DNA of 64,000 bases from NCBI GenBank assembly GCA_947573445.1, contig CANPFR010000005.1:53859-117858 (forward strand), given 5' to 3'. This document shows, one piece after another, positions 17,339 to 25,432 of this stretch (position 1 is its first letter; each line of letters starts with the position of its first letter). The notes under the pieces are model-generated. The model searched no databases, was not told the origin of the DNA, and was given only the letters and a program-made list of their open reading frames with translations. A program made the translations under genes and the position numbers. Origin of the DNA: an uncultured Clostridia bacterium. Its GTDB lineage: Bacteria > Bacillota > Clostridia > TANB77 > CAG-508.

Positions 17339-17393
17339 GTTCATCAGAATTATTGCGATGCTCATTATTGCTATTCTTGCTTTAATGAAATAA
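17331..17393 (+). CDS. Putative type I toxin, 20-residue hydrophobic peptide
   Basis: The peptide MHMFIRIIAMLIIAILALMK is one membrane helix with a basic end, typical of type I toxins. AGGTGGTG lies 8 nt before the ATG. It has its own consensus promoter and ends 14 bp before a strong terminator. A convergent consensus promoter on the other strand would make an antisense RNA through the same terminator, and direct repeats lie at the 5' parts of both RNAs, as in the par locus of pAD1 (Fst). The peptide itself is not similar to Fst. No homologue is known to me. Confidence 0.65.
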   Translation: MHMFIRIIAMLIIAILALMK

Positions 17394-17406
17394 CCATCGC
17401 ATAAGA

Positions 17407-17435
17407 AAAACCAGAAGGAGCAGCCTTCTGGTTTT
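17407..17435. terminator. Bidirectional terminator shared by toxin and antisense RNA
   Basis: AAAACCAGAAGG, 5 nt, CCTTCTGGTTTT, with T-runs in both directions. Confidence 0.9.
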
Positions 17436-17440
17436 TTTTG

Positions 17441-17457
17441 TGAAATTTGATGCATAT
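17441..17457 (+). repeat. Direct repeat b (in antisense RNA)
   Basis: TGAAATTTGATGCATAT: repeat a lacking one A. Confidence 0.8.
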
Positions 17458-17478
17458 TTTTTTGCTTTCGCTAAGCTT

Positions 17479-17507
17479 ATTATACTTCTTTTTTTGCTTT
17501 ATGTCAA
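17479..17507 (-). promoter_or_regulatory. Antisense (antitoxin) promoter
   Basis: TTGACA, 17 nt, TATAAT, pointing at the toxin gene; perfect consensus. Confidence 0.8.
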
Positions 17508-17545
17508 TATAATTTACATTTTTTCTATCGACATCTTTCTACAAA

Positions 17546-18475
17546 TTACGCTTTATTAGCCGAACAGAACACATTATTGATTTTATGTGAAACTGTTTTT
17601 GTGATTTCCTCACGTGCTGCTCCTAAATATTTACGTGGGTCAAATACAGATGGTTCATCATGAAAAACACGTCTAATTTGTGCTGTCATAGCAAGTCTTA
17701 AATCAGTATCAACATTAATTTTGGAAACCCCAGACTCCCCTGCTTGTTTTAACATTTCATCTGGACAACCTTTGGCACCTGGAATATCTCCTCCATTGTT
17801 ATTACACATCTCTACCAATTCTGGTACAACGGAAGACGCCCCATGCAAAACAATCGGCGTATCTGGTAATTGTTCTTTGATTTTTGCCAAAATGTCAAAT
17901 CTTAATTTAGCATCTCCTTTGAACTTATAAGCTCCATGACTTGTACCAATTGCAATTGCTAGAGAATCACATCCTGTTCTTGCTACAAATTCTTTGGCTT
18001 GCTCTGGATCTGTATAGCGTGCGTCATCTTCTGCAACATTGACATCATCCTCTACTCCAGCTAATTTTCCAAGCTCGGCCTCCACAACAACACCCTTGGA
18101 ATGAGCATATTCTACAACCTTTTTCGTTAAAGCGATATTTTCTTCAAAATCATATTTCGAACCATCAATCATAACGGATGTAAATCCTGCATCAATACAC
18201 ATTTTGCAGGTTTCAAAATCAGGTCCATGGTCCAAATGAAGAGCAATTGGAATATCTGTTTCCTCCACAGCAGCTTCCACCATTTTTACCAAATATTTCA
18301 TTCTAGCATATTTAATAGCACTTGAAGATACCTGCAAAATAACTGGTGATTTCGCCTCATTTGCTGCATCTGTAATAGCTTGAATAAACTCCATATTATT
18401 AATATTAAAAGCACCAATTGCAAAGTGCTCTTTCATTGATTTTTCGAACATCTCTTTTGTTGTAACAAGTCCCAT
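17546..18475 (-). CDS. fba: Class II fructose-bisphosphate aldolase
   Basis: It cleaves fructose 1,6-bisphosphate in glycolysis. It is the zinc-dependent type: the metal/catalytic loop HLDHGPDFE, VMIDGSKYDFEENI, VEAELGKLAGVEDD, GTSHGAYKF and the late VLHGASSV and SKINVDTDLR segments that bind the phosphates. The 309 residues are a normal length. GGAGGATAAG lies before the ATG. It is a single gene with its own promoter. No in-frame CGG occurs. Confidence 0.95.
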   Translation of the reverse strand: MGLVTTKEMFEKSMKEHFAIGAFNINNMEFIQAITDAANEAKSPVILQVSSSAIKYARMKYLVKMVEAAVEETDIPIALHLDHGPDFETCKMCIDAGFTSVMIDGSKYDFEENIALTKKVVEYAHSKGVVVEAELGKLAGVEDDVNVAEDDARYTDPEQAKEFVARTGCDSLAIAIGTSHGAYKFKGDAKLRFDILAKIKEQLPDTPIVLHGASSVVPELVEMCNNNGGDIPGAKGCPDEMLKQAGESGVSKINVDTDLRLAMTAQIRRVFHDEPSVFDPRKYLGAAREEITKTVSHKINNVFCSANKA

Positions 18476-18507
18476 ATTCTTATCCTCCTTTGATATTTTA
18501 TAGTTTT

Positions 18508-18536
18508 ATTTTATTTCGTTTAAAGGATAATGTCAA
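18508..18536 (-). promoter_or_regulatory. fba promoter
   Basis: TTGACA, 17 nt, TAAAAT. Confidence 0.75.
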
Positions 18537-18554
18537 GTTATTTTTAGAAAAAAT

Positions 18555-18733
18555 AAAAAAAGCACGAATTCAGGTGCTTCTTTAGATTTCCCAGCTACTA
18601 AACACCTAGCTTAGCAGCTGGAATAAGTATAAAATTATACTCCTAAAATTATATCTCTGTTCAAGCCTCCACTACTTAATTGCTTAAGCCCATAAAGGTT
18701 ACTAAGAAATAAATTTTAGTCTATAAAAAATTC
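18555..18733 (-). ncRNA. Structured RNA of about 180 nt, family not assigned
   Basis: No reading frame. A promoter lies just upstream and a terminator (AAGCAC-ctgaattc-GTGCTT and T-run) at the end. Inside are the hairpins AGTATAATTTTATACT and CCAGCTGCTAA/TTTAGTAGCTGG, and the segments GGGCTTAAGC and GGAGGCTTGAACAG. Length and self-contained transcription unit would suit 6S RNA, but I could not build its closing stem, so this remains a guess. Confidence 0.55.
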
Positions 18734-18739
18734 TTTTTT

Positions 18740-18768
18740 AAAATATCATATTTTTTTATCGTTGTCAA
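18740..18768 (-). promoter_or_regulatory. Promoter of the 18.6-kb RNA
   Basis: TTGACA, 17 nt, TATTTT. Confidence 0.7.
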
Positions 18769-18785
18769 ACATTTTTTTCCATTGG

Positions 18786-19553
18786 TTATTTTTTGATAAA
18801 CATTTGTACATAAATTTTTCCATAAGTCGCACTTGGAACCACACCAATTCCTGTATACTCATACTCTTTATTCAAAATATTAGCTTTGTGACCAGGAGAA
18901 TTCATCCAAGCTTTAACAGCTTCTTGATTACTTGCGTTTCCTGCAATGTTCTCCCCTGCCGTTTGGTAAGATACCTTAAAACTATTTAACATATCAAAAG
19001 GTGAGCCATACGTTGGAGAGTTATGTGAAAAATAGTTACTACTTACCATATCCTGTGCTTTTATTTTAGCAACTCTTTGAACTTCTGAATCCACCTTTAA
19101 AGCAGACAATCCATTTTTAGTCCTCTGCTCGTTAATCAGCGAAAAAACTTCTTGTTCATCTGTAGTAAGTGTTGTGCTAGGATTTGTACCAGAATTTGTA
19201 CTAGACCCTCCCGTTGATGAATTCGATTTTGGATAAACTGGTTTGATATATTTTTGACTAACTGCTCCAATATAATCTCCCTCAATTTGAACAATATACC
19301 AATTGCCAATCGCTGCAAAAATACGAATATATTCGTTTTTTCTAACAGTCGCAATAACTTCATAAGAAGTATCTGGTCCACTTCTGACATTTAATGTTGT
19401 TGCTGTAACAATTCCTGTTGTAAAATCCACATTATAATAATGCTGCATAGCAAATGTTTTTGACATAACAAAAACAGAGATACTGAATAACAAAATCGCA
19501 ATGATTCCAATTTTTAATATTTTCTTATGTTTTCCCAAATGAATTACACGCAT
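18786..19553 (-). CDS. Secreted SH3-CAP domain protein
   Basis: An N-terminal membrane or signal segment (ILKIGIIAILLFSISVFVMS) is followed by a bacterial SH3 domain (TATTLNVRSGPDTSYEVIATVRKNEYIRIF), a Ser/Thr/Gly linker and a CAP (SCP/PR1) domain: EQEVFSLINEQRTKNGLSALKVD, YFSHNSP, AGENIAG, AWMNSPGHKANILNKEYEYTGIGV. Such proteins act outside the membrane, often in spore or wall functions (YkwD family). The start at 19553 is chosen for AAGGAG. The gene is monocistronic by spacing. Confidence 0.88.
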   Translation of the reverse strand: MRVIHLGKHKKILKIGIIAILLFSISVFVMSKTFAMQHYYNVDFTTGIVTATTLNVRSGPDTSYEVIATVRKNEYIRIFAAIGNWYIVQIEGDYIGAVSQKYIKPVYPKSNSSTGGSSTNSGTNPSTTLTTDEQEVFSLINEQRTKNGLSALKVDSEVQRVAKIKAQDMVSSNYFSHNSPTYGSPFDMLNSFKVSYQTAGENIAGNASNQEAVKAWMNSPGHKANILNKEYEYTGIGVVPSATYGKIYVQMFIKK

Positions 19554-19621
19554 AAATAAACTCCTTAAAATAATCATCCTTTCAATTAGTATGTGATTAT
19601 TTTAAAGAGTATGCTTAAAAA

Positions 19622-20539
19622 TTAAATTTCTGTTTCATTCATTACCTTTATGAAAGCACTGGTTAAATCAAATGTAAAATGAATAAGCGCATAAAGCTTT
19701 TTCAATGTCTGGTAATCCAAAGCTGGTTTCCAAAGACTCGTTTCAAAAACACTACCTGTTATAAAACGAATATACATACAATCCGATTTTATCGTGATTT
19801 CATATTTAATTTTAGATTCTTTCACAAATGAAATCATTTTGTCCATAATATCTGATGTCAAAATCTGCATGGCTTGTATTTTATCATCTGCCATCACTTC
19901 AAAATATTTCTCAAATTCTCCTGAATCCATTTCAATTCTTTGTTTATTTTTCCTAAAAAACATACCAAGAAATTGATTATCCAAACGAATTTTTAAAGTA
20001 CCATGATACACATTTTTAAAATGTGTCACCCCCAATAAGCCTTGAAAAATCGTTGTTTCTGTCGTATTTCCATTCGAATCTGTTCTGACATGTTGTGTAT
20101 GAACCTCTGCCATACGAATCGGATGTCCCTCCAGTAAACCTTCGATTAAATCTTCTGAATAATATTTATCATAGCCTTCAAATTCTGCCTGTTGGTATAC
20201 TTTTGAATCCATTCCCTTTTCTGGCTCATAATTCAAATTATCATCATAAGCTTTGATGAAAGTCTGAATTACTTTTTTCTTATAAATCTTTTTGTAATTA
20301 ACATTAGATTTAGACAAATTCATAATGCCTTTTACCATAAAAATAAACAACCCTAAAGCAAGAGCCAATTTTATTGCCATCCATACAACAGATGGACTGT
20401 AACAATTTGATATGACTACATAAAAAAGTACAACCTCACCAATTGTCATCATAACACGCTTTTTTTCTTCTTTTCTCACATTTTCCAACTCTTGACGATT
20501 TGCCTTTACTTCTTGATAAATACTTTCAAAACTTCGCAT
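19622..20539 (-). CDS. DUF3137 membrane protein, LemA partner
   Basis: The 305-residue protein has two membrane segments (TIGEVVLFYVVISNCY; AIKLALALGLFIFMV) and the DUF3137 soluble region (GLLGVTHFKNVYHGTLKIRLDN, SGEFEKYFEVMADDKIQAMQILTSDIMDKM, IRFITGSVFETSLWKPALDY). The family is usually encoded next to LemA, as here with 9 bp between them. Its function is unknown. The membrane location follows from the sequence. Confidence 0.8.
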   Translation of the reverse strand: MRSFESIYQEVKANRQELENVRKEEKKRVMMTIGEVVLFYVVISNCYSPSVVWMAIKLALALGLFIFMVKGIMNLSKSNVNYKKIYKKKVIQTFIKAYDDNLNYEPEKGMDSKVYQQAEFEGYDKYYSEDLIEGLLEGHPIRMAEVHTQHVRTDSNGNTTETTIFQGLLGVTHFKNVYHGTLKIRLDNQFLGMFFRKNKQRIEMDSGEFEKYFEVMADDKIQAMQILTSDIMDKMISFVKESKIKYEITIKSDCMYIRFITGSVFETSLWKPALDYQTLKKLYALIHFTFDLTSAFIKVMNETEI

Positions 20540-20548
20540 TCGTCCCTC

Positions 20549-21082
20549 CTACCAATCAATCTCGATATTTTCTTTTATTTCTGCCTCTGTTTCAAATAAT
20601 TCTTCTTCTTTAAAATGAAATAAATGTGCAATCAAATTTGTTGGCACGGTTGTAATCTTGGTATTATAAACCGTAACTTCTGAATTGTATAATCTTCTAG
20701 CTGCCTGCAATTGACTCTCCATTTTTCTTAAACTTTTTTGTAACTTTAAAAATTGGTCATTTGCCTTCAAATGAGGATTATTTTCTGCTAAACCAATCAT
20801 GTTATTACATATTTTATTTAATGTGGCACCAGATTTCAAATTTTTTGTTTGCTGATAATCACTTCTTAGCATCGTTACTTGTGTTATAACCGATTGTTCA
20901 TGTTTCATATAGCCTTTAACACATGCTACCAGGTTAGGAATCAAATCAAATCTTTGTGTTAAATATACATCAATCGATGATTTGGCTTGTTTGATTTTAT
21001 TTCTTCTCATGACAATGGAATTATAAGTAAGAAAAAACCAAACCAAAACAATTGCACTAACAATCACTAAAATTCCCATCAT
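20549..21082 (-). CDS. lemA: LemA family protein
   Basis: One N-terminal membrane span (GILVIVSAIVLVWFFLTY) leads to the helical LemA domain: RRNKIKQAKSSIDVYLTQRFDLIPNLVACVKGYMKHEQ, then SQLQAARRLYNSEVTVYNTKITTVPTNLIAHLF. Known family pattern: N-terminus outside, role unclear. It is co-directional and nearly contiguous with thrS upstream and the DUF3137 gene downstream. Confidence 0.9.
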   Translation of the reverse strand: MMGILVIVSAIVLVWFFLTYNSIVMRRNKIKQAKSSIDVYLTQRFDLIPNLVACVKGYMKHEQSVITQVTMLRSDYQQTKNLKSGATLNKICNNMIGLAENNPHLKANDQFLKLQKSLRKMESQLQAARRLYNSEVTVYNTKITTVPTNLIAHLFHFKEEELFETEAEIKENIEIDW

Positions 21083-21094
21083 TTTCTCCTTTGT

Positions 21095-22870
21095 TTATTT
21101 TACATAACTTTTTATCTCTTCTTTCAATTTTCCAATCAATTCATCCATCTCCATTGCTCCGATATCACCATCTTTTCTTGAGCGAACCCCAACATTTTGT
21201 GCCTCCACTTCTTTTTCTCCCAAAATCAACATATAAGGAACTTTCTGAAGTTGAGCCTCACGAATTTTATAACCAATTTTTTCTTGTCTATCATCTAATT
21301 CCACACGAATTCCTTCTTCTTGCAATTGGTTTACTACTTTTTTGCTATAATCCAATTGCTTATCCGAAATTGGCATCACCTTCACTTGAACTGGTGCAAG
21401 CCAAAGCGGAAAAGCACCTTTAAATTGCTCCAAAACCAATGCTAAAAATCTCTCATAAGATCCTAATATCGCCCTATGAACCATAACAGGTGCTTGTTTC
21501 TCTCCATTTTCATCAATATAGTATAAACCGAATCTTTTTGGTGTTGAAAAATCAACCTGCACAGTTGGAATTTGAACTTCTCTACCCAAAGCATCTTTAA
21601 ACATAAAATCTAATTTTGGTCCATATAGAGCTGCTTCGCCTTCACATCTTTTGGCATCTAATTTTAATTCATCTGATATTTCTTGTAGCATTTGCTCACA
21701 TAAATCCCAATCTTCCTTACTACCAATATATTTTTCAGGATGCTCATAATCTCTGACTGATAAAGAAACCCAGTGCTCCTCCCAAAGTCCCATTTTGGTA
21801 TAAAAATCTCGAATAATATTACACATATTAATGATTTCATCTTTTACTTGGTCAATACGACAAAAAGAATGACCATCTTCAATTGTAATGGCATACACTC
21901 TAGAAAGTCCACCAACTGAACCCTGTAGTTCTGCACGATATTGTTTATCTGATTCCATGTAACGAATTGGTAAATCCTTATAACTTCTTAGTTTCGAAGC
22001 ATAAATTTGGGTATGATGTGGACATTGGACTGGTTTTAATACAAATTCATGCCCCTTTGGTGAATTGACACGGAATAATTCATCATTAAACTTTTGTGCA
22101 TGTCCCGATGTTTCAAATAAACTAATATTGGCCAATGATGGACAACTCACCTTTTGGAATCCATAATTTCTACAAATTTTCTCCACTTCTTTTTGCAATT
22201 CTTCTTTAACAATCGTCCCTTTTGGTGTATAAAGTGGTAATCCGCCACCAACATACTCAGAAAAACAAAATAAATCCAATTCTCTGCCCAATTTTCTATG
22301 ATCTCTTTGTTTTGCTTCTTCTAACTTATTTAAATATTCCTCCAACTCACTTGCCTTTGGAAATGAAATTCCATAAATTCTTTGCAACATCTTATTATGC
22401 TCATCACCTCTCCAATAAGCACCTGAAGAAGATAACAGTTTTACACTCTTGACACACCCTGTGGACGGTAAATGAGGTCCTCGACAAAGATCAACAAAAT
22501 CCCCTTGCTGATAAAACGAAATCACTTCTCCGTCTTTCAAATCTTCAATTAATTCTACTTTATAAGGTTCTCCTTTTTCCTGCATCAGCAAAATCGCTTC
22601 TTTTCGTGGTAACTCTTTTCTTTCCAATACCTCATTTTCTTTGATGATTTTCTTCATTTCTTCTTCCAATTTCGCCAAATCTTCTTCTGAAAATGGTTTT
22701 TCTACATCAAAATCGTAATAAAATCCATTCTCAATGGCTGGTCCAATGGCCAATTTTGCTTCTGGGAATAATCTTTTTACGGCTTGTGCCAAAATATGAG
22801 AAGTTGTATGCCAATACATTTTCTCCTCAACTTCGGCTGTTTTTCCTCCCCCTAATTTAATCTTAAACAT
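21095..22870 (-). CDS. thrS: Threonyl-tRNA synthetase lacking TGS domain
   Basis: It charges tRNA-Thr. The editing domain (HTTSHILAQAVKRLFP, ENGFYYDF, CRGPHLPSTG) is followed by the class II core (SAIENIS-like start replaced by SCPSLANISLFETSGHAQKF, motif 2 with YRAELQGSVGGLSRVYAITIEDGHSFCR, motif 3 GSYERFLALVLEQF) and the anticodon-binding domain. The N-terminal TGS domain of the long form is missing: only about 20 residues precede the editing domain (591 total). The start at 22870 is chosen for AAAGGAG. Controlled by the T-box upstream. Confidence 0.95.
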   Translation of the reverse strand: MFKIKLGGGKTAEVEEKMYWHTTSHILAQAVKRLFPEAKLAIGPAIENGFYYDFDVEKPFSEEDLAKLEEEMKKIIKENEVLERKELPRKEAILLMQEKGEPYKVELIEDLKDGEVISFYQQGDFVDLCRGPHLPSTGCVKSVKLLSSSGAYWRGDEHNKMLQRIYGISFPKASELEEYLNKLEEAKQRDHRKLGRELDLFCFSEYVGGGLPLYTPKGTIVKEELQKEVEKICRNYGFQKVSCPSLANISLFETSGHAQKFNDELFRVNSPKGHEFVLKPVQCPHHTQIYASKLRSYKDLPIRYMESDKQYRAELQGSVGGLSRVYAITIEDGHSFCRIDQVKDEIINMCNIIRDFYTKMGLWEEHWVSLSVRDYEHPEKYIGSKEDWDLCEQMLQEISDELKLDAKRCEGEAALYGPKLDFMFKDALGREVQIPTVQVDFSTPKRFGLYYIDENGEKQAPVMVHRAILGSYERFLALVLEQFKGAFPLWLAPVQVKVMPISDKQLDYSKKVVNQLQEEGIRVELDDRQEKIGYKIREAQLQKVPYMLILGEKEVEAQNVGVRSRKDGDIGAMEMDELIGKLKEEIKSYVK

Positions 22871-22925
22871 CGTTCTTTTTTCTCCTTTCACTTAAAAATT
22901 ACATTGTATATCCAATATCCATACA

Positions 22926-23150
22926 AAAAAGCACTCTGTATAGACATTGTCTATAGGAGTGCTTAAAATAACACGGTTCCATCCTAATTTTTAACTCAAT
23001 TTCAAGCCTCTATCGTAGCCCACACGCTATTCTTTCGAACAGAAACTCCAAGGTAGTTTTTCGAAATACGTTTTCCAAGACCAGCTTTCAGCCCATGACC
23101 AGCCCTCTCTTTTGATAACCTTTATCCTACTTTTCCTTTTCAACGTTTAT
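22926..23150 (-). promoter_or_regulatory. T-box leader of thrS
   Basis: The antiterminator T-box sequence AGGATGGAACCGTG lies at 22972-22985 (minus strand), before a terminator hairpin AAGCACTC...GAGTGCTT and T-run (22926-22964). Stem I features include GCTGG and GAAAGCTGG. A candidate specifier is ACC or ACU near 23050-23060 (AACTACCTTGG), fitting Thr. Uncharged tRNA-Thr should raise thrS expression. Confidence 0.9.
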
Positions 23151-23156
23151 ACGTTT

Positions 23157-23185
23157 ATTATAAAATAAAAAAGTTTGATTGTCAA
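23157..23185 (-). promoter_or_regulatory. thrS promoter
   Basis: TTGACA, 17 nt, TATAAT before the T-box. Confidence 0.85.
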
Positions 23186-23229
23186 TGGAAAATGGAAAAC
23201 ATTTCAAATTCGTTGAAACTTTTGATTAA

Positions 23230-23275
23230 TTTAAAAAGTGAGAGAAAAATCTTCTCCGTAATTAGTAAAAATGCA
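23230..23275. repeat. Weak third copy of the shared leader motif
   Basis: AAAAAGTGAGAG...CTTCTCCGTAATTAGT resembles the motifs at 11841 and 13278 but has a poorer hairpin and no downstream gene in the same arrangement. Confidence 0.3.
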
Positions 23276-23302
23276 AAATAACACAATTTATTATTTCGTT
23301 TT

Positions 23303-24393
23303 TTACTCTTCAACCCCATATTTTTCAAGTATTTCCTCAAATTTCTTTGTTCGAAAATCCTGCCAAAATGCTGTTCGGTTTGGATTCTCAGGGGTTGGCT
23401 GGGTTAAGGTATAGGTATGTTTGATGCAATCTTCTATGGAACAGTTGATTAATGTTAAGTCTTTTTGTGCTTTGTCAAATAATTCTTTTCCTTTTTCATT
23501 GTTCAAAATCACCAATGACACTCCATTTTTGTCCAAAAATGCTGGATTTACCTCTTCAATTCCCCAAAAATCAGCAATGGTAATATCAGCTGGTCTGTGT
23601 ACATTGGCATAATTGCATGTGTGGCAAGATGGCCTTAAAATATTGTGTCCATAAAATAAATTTCGGAAATATTGGGTGCTCATTTCTGTTCCATCTTCAA
23701 AAATAAAAGTTTCGTAATGACTTTCCCAACCAAACCTCTTGTCTCTGAAGATAAATTGCTGGATATGTTTCTTATTGGTTTTTTCTATGTATTGCAAAAA
23801 TTTTTGAAAAATCAATTCACTTGGAACACCATGACAAATCAAATCACAGGTATAAAGATTTTTTCGGTATGGCTCCTTTATATAAGCCGTTACTGCTGCA
23901 ACTTGACAAGGCGTTCCACTAAATAACACTTTTTGATTTTCTTTTAAATCTTTTTCTATTGTAAGAAGTATGTTTTCCATATTGCTTTGGATGTATTTAG
24001 AACCCTTGAATTCGTCTCTTTGTTCCTGCGTTTCGGCTTTGCTATGAACAACAGAAAAATTCTGGGTCAATTTGGCACCATAAACAGAACCGATGTTCTC
24101 TTAATATAACATCAGACAGTGCTACAAAAACACCGACCTGAGCGACTGGTTAAACGTTCTTGTTCATTTTTATGTTTAGCACCATAAGCTCTCGAAATTG
24201 TATTTGCTTCCTCTTTTTTCACATTCGGACATATTTGATAACATGCACCGCAATGAATGCATTTATCTTGGTCAATTTCGGGATAACGAAATCCCTCTTC
24301 ATCAACTACCATTTTGATAGCATTTTTTGGACATTTGGCCATACAAGCTGTACAACCACTGCATTGGCTTTTCTTTCCCGTTTTTAGGTACAT
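23303..24393 (-). CDS. FrhB-like Fe-S protein with two CGG frameshifts
   Basis: The N-terminus carries two 4Fe-4S clusters (CSGCTACMAKCPKNAI; CIHCGACYQICP). It is followed by the coenzyme F420 hydrogenase/dehydrogenase beta-type domain (LFSGTPCQVAAVTAY, CDLICHGVPS, CHTCNYANVHRPADITIADFWGI). The frame breaks twice, at CGG codons 24133-24135 and 24090-24092. Skipping C at both gives TSRSG-GVFVALSDVILREH-GSVYGAKLTQNF, the usual SGGVF...VYGA motif of the family. In glycan loci such proteins accompany pyruvyl transferases, as here, where it overlaps the upstream gene by 10 bp. Biochemical role unknown. Confidence 0.87.
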
Positions 24394-25421
24394 CTCTCTT
24401 CCCCTTTTTTATGTAATGCTCTTTTCAAAAACTTTTCTGATTCTTGTTTTTCCATTTCTAATGCTTGCTTAGCCTTTTGAAAATCTTGTTTTTGAACTTG
24501 TTCAAAATCTTCTATGTTATCAATTAAACGATCTTCCATAGAAACAATTTTTAGGATATTTTCCATTCTAGCATTGCGATTTAGTCTTGTAAGTGTATAA
24601 AACTCCTTTTGAAACAAAATGGAAAATATCGTTCCATGAAATGAATTGGTAACAACTCCTTTGGCATGTTTTAACAACGTTAGGAACTCTTCTGGTCCTG
24701 CTGTTGAAATTTGTTCACAAAAATAGTCTTCCTTCCTTTTATCATTTAATTCCATGATTTTGACACCTTTTTTGGTCGCTAATTTTTGGGCAATTTGTGT
24801 CAAACGTTCATCTGGTCCTAATGCATAAATAAGAATATATTCACCATATTGATTTTCTAAAATGAAATCATTGTAATCATTTTCCTCTAATAATAAAGTT
24901 GGATCTAACGTTTTTTCAACGGTTTTAGTGGTAAATTTTTGGGCATATTGTTGCAAAGAATCTTCTCGCACTGAAATTTCATCAATTTGATTTAAGCTTT
25001 CCTTAAATTTCTCCTCAAATTCCTTTGGCAATTCTGGAATTCCCATACTTACTGCATACGCTATTTTCTTAGCATTTGTTTTAAAATCCAGAAAAAAACC
25101 TTTGTTAAATCCTCTTGTAATTTCCGTATTCCAAATCTGATCACTTCCGCAAATCCAAAAATCGATATCTAGTTTTTCTAAATCCTCTTCATTGGTATAT
25201 AGTTTTGTTTCATAATCAATCAATTTTTGAATAAATGGGTTAAATTTTTCCCATCTTTCAACATTTGCCTCCCTTGGAAATCCATCTGGAATGGTTTCAT
25301 GATGATAATTAATAATTTTTACATCATATCCCAACTTTTGAATATATCTCTTCAAAGCAAATGCTTGCAATACAGCCCCATAATTGTGGGCATCATGAAA
25401 TGTTAAAATTCCTACTTTCAT
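24384..25421 (-). CDS. Polysaccharide pyruvyl transferase family protein
   Basis: The PS_pyruv_trans fold is visible: GILTFHDAHNYGAVLQAFALKRYI at the start, CGSDQIWN, KIAYAVSMGIPELP, ISVREDSLQQYAQ, DPTLLLEENDY and late KGVVTNSFHGTIFSILF. Relatives add ketal-pyruvate to cell-surface glycans. It lies 11 bp after the GT2 gene and overlaps the Fe-S protein gene, so the three form one transcription unit. Confidence 0.88.
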   Translation of the reverse strand: MKVGILTFHDAHNYGAVLQAFALKRYIQKLGYDVKIINYHHETIPDGFPREANVERWEKFNPFIQKLIDYETKLYTNEEDLEKLDIDFWICGSDQIWNTEITRGFNKGFFLDFKTNAKKIAYAVSMGIPELPKEFEEKFKESLNQIDEISVREDSLQQYAQKFTTKTVEKTLDPTLLLEENDYNDFILENQYGEYILIYALGPDERLTQIAQKLATKKGVKIMELNDKRKEDYFCEQISTAGPEEFLTLLKHAKGVVTNSFHGTIFSILFQKEFYTLTRLNRNARMENILKIVSMEDRLIDNIEDFEQVQKQDFQKAKQALEMEKQESEKFLKRALHKKGEERCT

Positions 25422-25432
25422 CGTTTTCTCTC

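Larger units (their letters stand above)
17405..17472 (-). ncRNA. Predicted antisense antitoxin RNA
   Basis: It starts downstream of the minus-strand promoter at 17479-17507, crosses repeat b and ends in the shared bidirectional terminator: about 70 nt. The complement of repeat b could pair with the toxin start region. The RNA is inferred from promoter, repeat and terminator. Confidence 0.6.
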
